Shown: positions 1 to 11,000 of the stretch, piece after piece
How positions within the stretch are numbered: the first letter of the stretch is position 1
Layout of the letters: every line of letters starts with the position of its first letter
Origin: Bolinopsis microptera
Taxonomy: Eukaryota > Ctenophora > Tentaculata > Lobata > Bolinopsidae
Length of the DNA: 60,000 nt
Assembly: GCF_026151205.1 (NCBI RefSeq)
Contig: NC_087075.1
Span: 930,501-990,500, forward strand
Direction of reading: 5' to 3'
The notes under the pieces: generated by a model
The model's database searches: none
Told to the model about the DNA's origin: nothing
What the model saw: only the letters and a program-made list of their open reading frames with translations
Made by a program: the position numbers and the translations under genes

Positions 1-171
1 CGTAAATGTGGTTGAAACTCAACCCTGATCTTGGGTTACAAATTTAATAGCACCGATTTGGCGGGAGTAACATTGGTCCTCACTTTGAGAGAACGTCTTT
101 GTAACGCGCGAAACTCTTTTTATGTAAAATTAAATGCGCGCGCACCGCATGGCGAGCACATGGTATTATTG

Positions 172-247
172 GTTTGCAAACAGTGTGAATATGTTACACA
201 GTGTGAATATGTTAAACAGTGTGTTAAACAGTGTGAATATGTTACAG
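172..247 (+). repeat. ~18-bp tandem repeat ending in a 3' splice site
   Basis: About four copies of a unit with core cagtgtgaatatgttaca; one copy is shortened. The last copy supplies the acceptor gttacag of the exon at 248, and earlier copies contain the same ttaca-cag string. Confidence 0.75.
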
Positions 248-364
248 CTGACAGCAGTAATTAAAAGTCTAGACGATCTGACAGAAAGATACGAAATTGA
301 GAACAGTATCTTGGAGGAGAAAGTTGTGGAATCCATCAACGTAGTGAAGGAAGTGCAACATCAG
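248..364 (+). CDS. Coiled-coil gene, first visible exon
   Basis: The acceptor is gttacag/CTGACAG and the donor CATCAG/gtagta; 39 codons, phase 0 at both ends. It encodes heptad-like sequence containing LDDLTERYEIENSILEEK. The acceptor is the last copy of a short tandem array (172-247). Confidence 0.8.
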
Positions 365-3300
365 GTAGTATAGAGTTATAGTGCGGTAACTGCTGAATAA
401 TAAACATGATGACATGATTGCTAATTAGATAATGGCATGCTTACTAATTAAATAATTAATTAAATAATTAATTACCCAGGCCGAGGAGACTCTGCACGAT
501 CAGCTGACAGAGCAGAAGGAGGAAATGTACAAAGAGTTCAGGGAGGAGATGGAGAGTATCAGAGAGAAACATGAGTCTGCAATATGGTGAATACCAGATT
601 GAAGAATATCTATTTGTTCCCTTTTGCTAACCAGTAGCTCACTCTGGACCTCAGCTAGTTCTTTGATTGCATGTTTCGCTTCCGATTTCAACGAGTCTAC
701 TTCTAAACATCCACTTTTCAGCAACTTGATCAAGTCTAGCAAACAATTGACAACTTTGAACAAAAACGATGACAGTTCCTTTTTCGTTCCTCCATTTGTA
801 AAGAAATAAATCCTGACAAATGTAACATTTCAGTGAAGTGAGGGATCAGACGAGTACAGCCATGTCGGAGTTCAAGAGGAAATGTGAGAAGAAGATGAGA
901 GAAATGAAGGAGAGATACACGGAGGATACAAATAGCAAGGAAGGTGTTATATCTGGGCTGAGGGAGGAAGTTGTGGAGAAGAGCAACCATTTTGAGAGCG
1001 AGATCGCAAAACTGAAAGAAATTGTAAGGGGTTTCAAACAAGACTCACATTTATTGTTGTGAAGTTTACAACTTCAATAGGTAGGAACATGAGAAGGACA
1101 TATTTACCCCGCTAATATTCAATAAATACGAATATGTTTGATAAACTGCGTTTCTTCAGTTTGCCCAAGATAAAACGCTCCTCATCAACAGCCTATCATC
1201 AGATAAAGATAAACTCCTCGATAAAATCAACCAGATATCAGAAGATAAAATAAAACAGGTAGATAACGTCCACAATTCCTGCAACTTGACACCACTTCAA
1301 ATACACTGTAAAACAACACGCCGTCCTTTATTACGTGTTATTAATATGTCTGGTGTTAACTTTACCTTTAATTTCACTGAGTCCCCCGCCCGACTTGTAG
1401 TGTACAGGGGGGCGCCCCCTGTAGCGCCCGACTACAGGGGGGCGCCACTGCCCGACTACAGGGGGGCGCCACCTGTAGCGCCCGACTACAGGGGGGCGCC
1501 ACCGCCCGACTGCAGGGGGGCGCCCCCTGTAGCGCCCGACTACAGGGGGGCGCCACTGCCCGACTACAGGGGGGCGCCACTGCCCGACTACAGGGGGGCG
1601 CCACCTGTAGCGCCCGACTACAGGGGGGCGCCACCTGTACTGCCCGACTACAGGGGGGCGCCCCCTGTAGCGCCCGACTACAGGGGGGCGCCACCTGTAC
1701 TGCCCGACTACAGGGGGCGCCCCCCTGTAGCGCCCGACTACAGGGGGGCGCCCCCTGTAGCGCCCGACTACAGGGGGGCGCCACTGCCCGACTTGGTATT
1801 TTAAGTAAAGTCCCGCATTTGTGTGACAGTTGTTTAAAGGTTGTGTCTTGTGGTGCTAGAGTTAATAACTTCAATCCTCCTCATACTTATCATCAATGGG
1901 TAAGATTTGATTGGGGGGGGGGGGGGGGGGAGGGTTGGGGGATCTCAAATGGCATACATTTTTATGGAGAAAATGGAAAAAACTTTGAACAAATTGACAT
2001 TTTATGCCATTTATACCATGGTATTTTCGTCATCGAATGACATATATGACGCCTAAATTGGACATCCTAACATGTTTATTTACACATACATTTTTTTACA
2101 ACCCTCATGTTCGAGCCTGAAAATTGTTTAAGGTTGAAATGCGATAAAAGGGCAAAAATTCAATTTATATCGTTCTTTAACATTTAAGGCCGAAATTTTG
2201 TAAAATGTTGGTTTTTCTAATGGCATAAATTTCTATGGAGAAAACAGAAAAACATTTGAGTTAATAGACATTGATTATTCCATATAAGGTCATTGCCCCC
2301 CTAAACCCCCACACCCCCAACAACCGGCCAAGAAACCATAGTAATATTATATGTTACCATAGTAACATTATATCATGGAAATACTTTAACATAACTCTCG
2401 TTCCCAGTTGGAGGAAACTCACCAAAAAGACGCAGAGATATTTGGTGAAAAGTTGAGAAACTTACAAGAAACATGTGATAGGTTTGAGAAAGAGGGAAAG
2501 GAGACGAGCGAGCTGCTGCTCGAGAACACTGCGAGACTGCAGCATCAAATTGAAACGGTTTGTTATTTTTTAAGGGGGGGTTGTTAAAGCATTTTGTTTC
2601 CTTATTTGATTCCAACTGTTTTTTATACGCATAGTTCACTGGATAACTTGTTTTCAGATCACAGAAGCCAACTCAAAATCAGAATCAGCCTTTAAATTAG
2701 AAATATCAGAGCTAGAACTGAGTGGAATTAAGAAAGACGAGGAAATATGCCGTCTCCAGGACAAAGTAGCAGTTCTAAAAGAGAACCTAGCTTCCAAACA
2801 GCATGATATGGAGCAACATGCTGTGGAACTAGGTAACCTCGTCTCAAAACATGGCAGACAGGTGTCTAACCTCCTTAGTGAGCATGAGAAGGAGTTAGAG
2901 GACCTGAGTCGTATACACGAGGAGGAGGTGACTAGTCTGGTGGACAAGAACTGTGATATCTTGCAGGTGGTTACTATGGTTACTGTAATTGTTACTATGG
3001 TTACTGTAATTGTTACTATGGTTACTGTATTTGTTACTATGGTTACTGTAATTGTTACTATGGTTACTGTGATTGTTACTATGGTTACTGTAATTGTTAT
3101 TATGGTTACTGTAATTGTTACCATGGTTACTGTAATTGTTACTATGGTTACTGTAATTGTTACTATGGTTACTGTAATTGTTAATATGGTTACTTTTAAC
3201 CACAATCTCTTCACGTCCACTCATTAAAGTCCTATGATGCTAAATGCTGTAGTGTACCCCCTCTGTAGTGTACCCCCTACCCCCCCTGTAGTGTACCCCC

Positions 3301-4444
3301 TACCCCCTGTAGTGTACCCCCCTGTAGTGTACCCCCTACCCCCCTCCTGTAGTGTACCCCCTACCCCCCCTGTAGTGTACCCCCCTCCTGTAGTGTACCC
3401 CCCTGTAGTGTACCCCCTCTGTAGTTTACCTCCTACCCCCCTCCTGTAGTGTACCCCCCTCCTGTAGTGTACCCCCCTCCTGTAGTGTACCCCCCTGTAG
3501 TGTACCCCCCTCCTGTAGTGTACCCCCCTCCTGTAGTGTACCCCCCTGTAGTGTACCCCCCTCCTGTAGTGTACCCCCCTCCTGTAGTGTACCCCCCTGT
3601 AGTGTACCCCCTCTGTAGTGTACCCCCTCCTGTAGTGTACCCCCTGTAGTGTACCCCCCTGTAGTGTACCCCCCCCCTGTAGTTTACCCCCCTCCCCCCG
3701 CTAAATATAGCTCCCAGGCTTGTATTTCTAGTCTTGTATTTCTCACAGGAGATGGAAAGGAAGAATCTATCAGAACGAAAGTGTTTGGTATCAGAATACA
3801 ACGATCTGATAGAGTCGATAAAGATAGAACAAAAAGAAGAGGCAGAGATTCTGAGGGTTCGTCACGAGGAGATAAAGAGAGATCTCCAGAAGAAAAACGA
3901 AGATTTGGAAGAGGAGAAGAAGGAATCAGCTAAGAAGAATGAAGACTTGGTGGCTACATTGGATGAGTCTCAGATAGTATTAAGGGAGAAGGATCAGGAG
4001 ATAGATATCCTGAATGAGGAGATCTTCAAGGTACCTATACATTTTAGCACGTTCAAGTTGCCATATTAAGGTTCCAAACGTTAATTTAAAATATTTTCAA
4101 TGCTATTTGAGGTCTGAGCTCGGTATTAGTACACGGTGCAGTAAGTAGTATTAGTGTTAGTAGAAGAAGTACTAAGTAGTTCAGGATGCATGACAGTTGA
4201 CAGCCTGACAACCCTGCAGTTACAAGGGGACAATGTACAAACACTTCAAGACCACGACCAGGAGCTATCTGTCCTGGAGACAGAGCGAGAGGAAATTATC
4301 TCCTCTTTTAAAGAGAAAGAGACCAAACTTCTAGAGGAAGTAGAGAATGTTCGGGAAACTTCATTTGTTGAAATAGAGGGTACAGTGGCTGAAATGGAGG
4401 AACAGAGGGAAATGTACCAAGATCTCTCACACAAATACGAACAG
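248..4444 (+). CDS. Long coiled-coil protein, eight internal exons (partial gene)
   Basis: Eight exons (248-364, 480-586, 834-1023, 1160-1258, 2408-2557, 2658-2966, 3749-4030, 4220-4444) join without a stop into 1,479 nt, 493 codons. Each is bounded by AG and GT and the phases agree. The product is almost entirely Glu/Lys/Gln/Leu-rich heptad-like sequence (e.g. EEMYKEFREEMESIREKHES, LEEEKKESAKKNEDL), as expected of a long parallel coiled coil. No signal peptide, membrane span or globular domain is visible. The gene is open at both ends: base 2 of the window already looks like a GTAAAT donor, and the exon at 4444 ends in CAG/gttatt with no downstream exon found before the poor-quality region. 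I do not recognise the family; golgin-, CCDC- or centrosome-type proteins would all look like this. Its introns hold GC-rich and C-rich minisatellites. Confidence 0.85.
480..586 (+). CDS. Coiled-coil gene exon
   Basis: The acceptor is ttacccag/GCCGAG and the donor AATATG/gtgaat. It is 107 nt, starts in phase 0 and leaves two bases (TG) that join the T of the next exon to make Cys. The translation contains LTEQKEEMYKEFREEMES. Confidence 0.8.
834..1023 (+). CDS. Coiled-coil gene exon
   Basis: The acceptor is acatttcag/TGAAGTG and the donor GAAATT/gtaagg. One base completes the split codon, then 63 codons follow, including FKRKCEKKMREMKERYTED. Confidence 0.85.
1160..1258 (+). CDS. Coiled-coil gene exon
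   Basis: The acceptor is tttcttcag/TTTGCC and the donor AAACAG/gtagat; 33 codons in phase 0. It contains LLINSLSSDKDKLLDKINQ. The 1.15-kb intron that follows holds the GC-rich array at 1404-1793. Confidence 0.8.
1259..2407. other. Intron outside the GC-rich array
   Basis: Apart from the array, this intron has a run of about 18 G near 1913-1930 and AT-rich sequence. A short imperfect pair, accatagtaa, occurs near 2336-2366. No coding exon is seen in it. Confidence 0.5.
1404..1793. repeat. GC-rich intronic minisatellite (24/30-bp units)
   Basis: Alternating 24- and 30-bp units share the core acaggggggcgcc followed by gcccgact, roughly 14 copies. It lies in the intron between the exons at 1160 and 2408. 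The 150-codon open frames across it on both strands come from repeat units in multiples of three and are not genes. Confidence 0.9.
2408..2557 (+). CDS. Coiled-coil gene exon
   Basis: The acceptor is cgttcccag/TTGGAG and the donor GAAACG/gtttgt; exactly 50 codons. It contains IFGEKLRNLQETCDRFEKEG. Confidence 0.8.
2658..2966 (+). CDS. Coiled-coil gene exon, donor fused to a minisatellite
   Basis: The acceptor is tgttttcag/ATCACA and the donor TTGCAG/gtggtt; 103 codons in phase 0, the largest exon of this gene. It contains LSEHEKELEDLSRIHEEEV. The 21-bp array at 2967-3190 begins at the first intron bases, so the donor itself looks like one repeat unit. Confidence 0.88.
2967..3190. repeat. 21-bp minisatellite starting at a 5' splice site
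   Basis: About ten copies of a 21-bp unit (core actatggttactgtaattgt). The array starts at or one base after the donor of the exon at 2966. The open frames through it on both strands are repeat artefacts. Confidence 0.9.
3249..3697. repeat. C-rich 14-18-bp intronic minisatellite
   Basis: Tandem tgtagtgtaccccc units with variable C runs and optional cctcc spacers, about 28 copies, in the same intron as the 21-bp array. All open frames through it are low-complexity artefacts. Confidence 0.9.
3749..4030 (+). CDS. Coiled-coil gene exon
   Basis: The acceptor is tttctcacag/GAGATG and the donor TTCAAG/gtacct; 94 codons in phase 0. It is very rich in Glu and Lys (EEEKKESAKKNED). The 30 bases before the acceptor contain a short direct duplication (cttgtatttct twice). 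Confidence 0.88.
4220..4444 (+). CDS. Coiled-coil gene, last visible exon
   Basis: The acceptor is accctgcag/TTACAA and the donor GAACAG/gttatt; 75 codons in phase 0. It contains VLETEREEIISSFKEKETK. It ends in a donor, not a stop, so the gene should continue rightward, but no further exon is convincing before the sequence quality collapses near 5060. Confidence 0.85.
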
Positions 4445-4584
4445 GTTATTTTTATCAACTTTTACTAAGGATTTGTAACCATGCAAATTATCTATGTTAT
4501 AAAAACGATCATGTTGCAAACTATCTTTTATTCGTGTCCTTTAATTCAAGCTAAAAAATAGACACAATTCACCGATTAAACAGG

Positions 4585-4674
4585 TCAACTATACAGTGTA
4601 TAGTATACTATACTATACAGTGTATAGTATACTATACAGTGTATAGTATAGTATACAGGGTGTATAGTATACAC
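4585..4674. repeat. Palindromic AT-rich tandem repeat
   Basis: Repeats of actatacagtgtatagtat, which is itself close to a palindrome, so each strand can form cruciforms. It ends 8 bases before the stop codon of the - strand exon at 4682. Confidence 0.8.
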
Positions 4675-4681
4675 CCTCCCA

Positions 4682-5059
4682 TCACAGGAAGTTCCTGAAC
4701 ATTGGAGGCTGCACCCAGTCGTGTTTTTCATGCGCGTGAGGAAAGTGTCTGTAAGCCACGTCCCGGTGAACATTCAAATCAGCACGCCCATTTTCTAGGA
4801 ACATTCCTGTGATTCTTGATCCGTTTTGCACGTGTGGAGAATGCGCGCTTTCCGGTCCATCCTCTTCACTGTCACTCCCAGAGACAACACTGGTTCTCAC
4901 CACAGCACTAGTTGGAAGTTCAGGTATAACTTCCAAAGGCAGAGCTTTGAATGGAGTCAACCCTAAAGCCTGAACCACTGAGGTAATCTCTCCTTCATAA
5001 AATGTTGTGACGTCAGTGAAATGTGTGACGTCGTTTGGATCAGTTTTATTGCTTGCGTC
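4682..5059 (-). CDS. Terminal coding exon of an unrecognised gene (partial)
   Basis: A frame of 125 codons ends in TGA at 4684-4682 and is open upstream until the sequence turns into homopolymer noise near 5060. Composition is protein-like: a hydrophobic/proline stretch (GLTPFKALPLEVIPELP), an acidic serine segment (SGSDSEEDGPESAHSPH) and a basic, aromatic C-terminus ending VQPPMFRNFL. I do not recognise the family. A possible acceptor (attacctcag) lies in frame at 4979, so the true exon may be about 100 codons. Upstream exons would fall in the unreliable region. A weaker alternative reads the + strand from the AG at 4689, in phase with the coiled-coil gene, but it stops after 34 codons. Confidence 0.5.
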   Translation of the reverse strand, partial: DASNKTDPNDVTHFTDVTTFYEGEITSVVQALGLTPFKALPLEVIPELPTSAVVRTSVVSGSDSEEDGPESAHSPHVQNGSRITGMFLENGRADLNVHRDVAYRHFPHAHEKHDWVQPPMFRNFL

Positions 5060-5063
5060 CCCA

Positions 5064-8000
5064 AAATTTTCCCCCCCTTCACTCTCAAAGGGGTTTTTCC
5101 CTTCCCTTTTTTAAAAAATTTAGTAAAGGGAAAATTTTAAATTTTTTCCATTTTTATCGATTCCTGAAAACCCCTTCCCCCCCCCCAAAAATTTTTACCC
5201 CTTTTCCCCAATTTTGGGGGTCCCCCCTTTTTGGCCCTTTACCTTAAATTTTGTACCCCACTTGACCCTTGCGAATGTACCCCTTATGGCCCCCTTTTAA
5301 AATTTTTACCAAAAAAGGGAAACTTTTAAAGGGGTTTTTTTTCCCCCCTTTTTAAAATTCCCCCTCTGTCCCCCACAGTTTTCCCTTTTTTCCCTTTGGC
5401 CCCCCTTTTTTCCCCAACTGGGCCCCCAAATCGGGGTATTTTTACAAGGGGTTAAAATTTACATGGCAAAACAAGGTACTTTTAAAATGGTTTTACTTAA
5501 AATTTTTTAAAAACTAAAGGTGCCCCTAAAAATTTTGGGAAAAATTTTAAAAAGGGGGGTTCCTTAAAAATGTACCTAAAATAAAAACTTAAAACGAGGA
5601 AAATTTTAATGTACCTACAGAGGGCCCCCCCCAGTGGACCCCTTTTTTCCCCTTTGGGGGTCCCCCCTTTCAAACCTGTACCCCTTTCTTTTTACCCTCC
5701 CCGGGGTACCCCTTTTTACCCCAAATTTTTACTTTAAAAAATTTTCCCCCCAATTTTCCCCAAAGGGGTTTTCCTCCCCGTTGGTTTAAAATGGGTTTTT
5801 ACCATTATGGTATTTACATGGTTACCACGAGGGGTTTTCCCTCTGAAAACCTTTTTGTGGGTACTAAAAGAAAAATTTTTTAAAAGGTAATTTTTTAATG
5901 AAAACAAGTGAAAAACCCAAAAAGTTTAAAAACAATGGCAAAAAATTTTTCAAAGTGAAAAACTAAAGGTTTTTCTAAGTGTTCCCCAAAAAGTGTTTAT
6001 TTAAAAGGTTAAAACAAAAGGGGTTTTCCCCTTTTAAAAAATTTTTCTAAAGGTACTTTTAAACAATGTTTCCCCTACAAGAAAAATTTTACAAAAGGAC
6101 CAAAGTGCTTTAATTTCAAAAAGCTATAAAAAAATTTGTTACACGGGTTTAAAAAAGGGGTTTTAAAGTTTTAATAAATGTTACAAAAGGGTAAAAGCTA
6201 ATATGTTAAAAATTAGTTTTACTTTAATTTAAAAAAAAACAAAAGGTTACTTTATTTCCTTGGTTTCTGTGTTTTCTTTGTTAGGTTCATGTGTTTTATA
6301 AATTTATTTTTATAAAGTTTTTTTTTAAGTGTTATTTGGTTTAAAAATTAGTTTTAATAGTTTCCATAAAGTAAGTTTTTAACAAGTGTTTAAAGGTAAA
6401 ATTTACATGATGACAAAAGGTTAAATTGGGTGTTTCAATTTAAAGGGGTTTTATAGGGTTTCCCCCCCTTTCTTTTTCTTTTCCCCCTTTCTCCCTTTCT
6501 CTTTCTCTTTTTTAAATTTCTTTTTTCTCTTTCCAAATTTCCTTTTAAAAAATTTTCTTTTTTTTCCTTTCTTTTCCCTTTTTCTCCCCTCTTTTTTTCT
6601 TCCCCAAAAATTTCAAATTTAAATTATTTTTTTTCCCCCCTTCCCTGAGGTAAAAAAACTAAAAAATTCAAACAAATAAAGAAAAATTTAAAAATTAGCA
6701 GAATTTAAAAACAGAAATTCGTTTACAGTTTTTGCAGAAATTTAAAAAAATTTAAAACGAAAATGCCCTCACCCGAACTTGGCCCGTAAAATTTTTTTAT
6801 TGTACTAAAAAAACATTCTTGTGTTATTACTTTTGCCGGGTTTTATTTTATTTGGGAAGGAAAACCCCCCCTTTTTTGGGGGTTAAAATACCCTTTTTTT
6901 AAATTTTAAAAAAAGGGGTTAATTTTCTAAATTTTTTAAAATTTTATTTTTGGTTTTTTAACCCAAAGTTTTTTTATTTTAAAAAAGAATGTTTTAATGT
7001 ATAATGATAAAAATTAAGGGGGGTTTTAACCCGGGGGAGTTTTTAACTGTTTTAAAATTTTAAAGTAAATTTTTTATATAATGCCCCCTCAAAATTTTAA
7101 GAAAAAAAAGTAAACCTACTAATTTTAAAGGAAATCCCCTTAGGCATTTTTGGCCAACCCCTTGCCCCTGGGTGCTTCTGTAAATTTTTATTTTTTTGAA
7201 CTTTTTGAGTTGGTTGCACTCAAAGGGCTGATCCTTTTTAGAGTTCAAATTGGGTTCTGCGTTTAGTCTATTTTTTTAAAATTTTTATTTTGACAATCTT
7301 ACATTTGGGGGATTAAAAAAAGGGATAAAACCATTTAAAATTATCCCCAAAAGGGAAACTTTTTTAAAAAAAGTTTTTAAACCCAAATTAAATTTAAAAA
7401 ATAATAAAAGAAAGGGGAAATTATATTTTTATTTTTATTAATTAAAAAGGCTTTTTTGGGGGAAAATAAAATTTTCCCCCCCCCCCAACTTTTAAACCCC
7501 CTAAAAAAGGGGTTTTACCCCTAAAAATGGGGAAAACCCCCAAAATTTTTTTCCCCCCCCAAAAGGGGGTAAAAAAAAGGGGTACCCCCCTAACGGGGGG
7601 GCCCCTAAAAAAAGGGGCCCCCCTAACGGGGTTTTTTTAAAAATTTTACCCCCAAAAGATATCCCCCTAACGAGGGGGACCCCCCCAAACATTCCCCCTC
7701 AGATTACCCCCTAAAAAATTAAAACCCAAAATTTTTAAAACCCCCGATGGGTCCCCTACAATGGGGCCCCCTAAGTGGGGTTAAAAAGGGGGGTTTACCC
7801 CCAAAAAGTTACCCCTCGATTTTAACCAAAATTAAACCCCAAAATGGGTACCCCCTAAATTGGGTACCCCCAAAAATTTGGGTCCCCCAAAAGGGGACCC
7901 CCAACAGTGGGATCCCAAACGTGGGGTACCCCCCTTTTGGGGTTTTTACCGGGGGTCCCCCCAAAAATTTGGGGTCCCCTAACAAAAGGGGTCCCCCAAA

Positions 8001-11000
8001 GTTACCCCCCTAAACGGGGGGCCCCCCTTTAACAATGGGCCCCCCCCAAAATAAAAATAAAAGGGGGGTTTCCCTAAAAAGGGGGTCCCCCCCCAACGGG
8101 GGGTTTCCCCCCCAAACAAGGGGCCCCTTAAAGTTTTGGGGAAAATTTAAAAGGGGGGGTCCCCCCAAACAGTTGGGGCCCCCCAAAAAGGGGCCCCCCT
8201 AAAGGGGTCCCCTCAAAAATGGGGTCCCCAAAAAGGGGGGGTTTATAAAATTGGGGTCCCCCCTAACAAGGGGCCCCCCTAAAAATTGGGCCCCCCCAAA
8301 GACTTTTTATATTTTTGGAACAAAAATTAAAATTTTTTTTAAATGGGATAACTATAAGATATACAATTTAGGGGAAAACTGGTGGGGATCAATCATTTAA
8401 AGGATCCCCCGTTCAAACTTTTCAAAAAATTTTTAAAAAAACAGTCTTTATTTCCTTTTTTTGGGGTTTCCTGTTTCTGTTTTTCCCTTTTTTTAGGTTT
8501 TTTCTTTAAAAAATTTCTTTTAAAAATTATTGGGGTTACAGTGAAAGAATTGGGGTATCTTTATATATAAGAAAATGTTCAGTCCTTTAAAAATTTGAAT
8601 CCAAAAAGAACTGGCCCAAAAGGAAATTCAGTGTTCAATATTTGGGGAAAAGTATTAAAACCCCCCCCTTTTCCCCCTTTCCCCCTTCCCCCCCCCTTTT
8701 AATGGGGGGTCCCTATTCCCCGAACTAGTTTAAAAATATATGGGGTCCCCGGGTAACCCCCCTTTCCCCCTTATATTAAAAAAAATAAAATATTTTTACC
8801 CCCCATGGGTTAAATTTTTTTTGGGGTAAAAGAAATAAACCCCCCAAAAAAAAATTTGGGGAAACAGTTTAGTTAAATAAAAAAAAAGTACGCCTAAAAA
8901 TATTTTTTTAAGGGGTTCTAATGTTATTTTTATTTAAAATTGGATAAATTCTAAAGTTTCTAAGAATTTTATTTGGTACGGTTTTCCAGTTTTTAAAAAT
9001 TGGGGTCATTTTTTCAGTCTTTTAAAAAATTTTCCCGTTATATTCCCAGTTTTTAAAATTTGGGTCATATTCCCAGCTTTTTTAATTAAGTAAAAGTTAA
9101 AAAAGTTAAAAATTATTTTTGGGATTACATAAAAAGGGTCAAGAAAATATATATGGGGGGAAAAACCCCATTATTTTTAAAATTTTTTTTTTGAAACTAA
9201 TTCATTACTGGTATTAATGGTCTTAATGGTCATCAATTATTTTTGGTCATATTAAAGATACAAAATTCTATTTAAAATTGTTCTTACAAAGAACTTTTAA
9301 AATTGGGTTTTTAAAATTTGATCATTCTATTTTAAGTGGGGTCCAAGTTTAAAAGAAAAATCCAAATTGGGTTAAAACTTATTTTAATTTCGTATTTTTT
9401 TAAATGATTTTTTTGGAAATTGTTTTTTTTTTTTTAAATTTTGGAAACCTAAAAACTTTTTTTTCCTTTTTTATTAATGGAAAAAACGCATTTTCTGAAG
9501 TTTTATCCCTCGGTTTTGGGGAACATTTTTAAAATTTTTTTAAAATTATTAAAAAGGGGGCCCCTGTTTTGTAAAAGTTTTTTTTATGTATAACATTTCC
9601 CAGAATTTAGTTTTTAATTTTTTAATAAATTTTTAAAACCCCTTTTAAAAATATATTGGTTTTAAAAATTTTAGAAAAAGGGGGTTTAAGGGGGAAATGC
9701 AAATTTTTCCTTTCCCCTTTTAAATTGAAAATTTCCCTTATGTCTATTTTTTTTGATACATTATTATGTCTTAATTTTTTAAGGGGCCTTAATGGTCATT
9801 TTTTATTCCCCATAGCTTTTCATTTTTTTTTTGAAAATTTCCCCGTTTATTATAATTTTTAAAAAACACTTTTTTAAAACTTTTTTTTTTCCCCCCATTT
9901 CCTCCAAGTCTTTATAAATTTTTCCGTAATGGGGTTGGTTTAGTACAATTTTTTATTTATTAAAGCACGTAAATTTAATTCCCAATTTTTTTTTGTCCCA
10001 GAACGATTTTTCCCTTTTTTTTTTGAAATTTTTCACTAATACTATTTTTTTATTATTTGGAAACATAAGACAAGTTCAAAATTTTTTTTTAAAGTTCTAA
10101 AAAAATTTTGTAAAGTTTAAAACCATTTTACGGGACTATTAAATAAAAATTGTAACTTTAAAATACTAGTAATATTAATTAAAACACTGTTCTGAACATT
10201 AATATTTAAAAATTTGATCACTAGTAACAAATTATTTTATATAGTATCATAGTTACTAAAAACTATTTAATACTGTAAAACATTTTTGTAAATCAACGTA
10301 ATTAAAAACCCCTTTTAAAATTTATTTTGGATATTTTTGAATTTTGTAAAAAATATTTATTTTAAAGTTTTAATATATTCTATAGAGGGTTTTTTTTTAA
10401 AACCTGGTAAAATTTTTTGAAACTTTTTTCCAAAAATTTTTTTTTGTTTTCCCGTTTAATAGTTTTATTTATTTTTTTTGATACAGATGTAATTTTTTTA
10501 AAATGTTTTCAATTTATTTTAAAATTTCCTATTTTTTTTTTTATTTTTTTTGGATAACTATTTTTAAAATTTATTTTTTTTAAATTTTTTTTTAATTTAT
10601 TATCTCAATTAAGGTACAAAAAAAATTTACTTTTTTTTTAAAATTGAAATCTTGCATTAAATTTTCCCAACGAAAAAACCAAAAACTTTTACCCCCTCAA
10701 AAATTTCAACAAACCCAAATGGTTTTAAAAAAACCCATAAAAGGGCTGTTAAAGCAAAACACAAACTCTTATTTTTTGAATAATATTTTTTAGCCCAAAA
10801 GAAAATAACGAAAAAATATAAAAAATAAAAACAATTAAACCCCATCCTAAAACAGGCCCCTTATTTCTATTATATAAACTTTACTCAGTTACCAAAAAAA
10901 AACTTTTTAAAAACCCCCAAATTTTTATCACGGGGAAATTAACAATAAAAAAAATAAAACCCCAAAATTACCCAAAGTTATAGAAACCAGGTAAGAATAT

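Noticed and set aside
1286-1874. Pro/Arg/Ala-rich repeat proteins on both strands
   Set aside because: They lie within a GC-rich array in a confident intron; units are multiples of three.
3234-3801. Val-Tyr-Pro or Gly-Tyr-Thr repeat proteins, collagen- or silk-like
   Set aside because: C-rich minisatellite inside an intron; frames on both strands are equally open.
4690-4794. + strand continuation of the coiled-coil gene after catcacag
   Set aside because: The frame stops after 34 codons and loses the heptad character, whereas the opposite strand is open for 126 codons with better composition.
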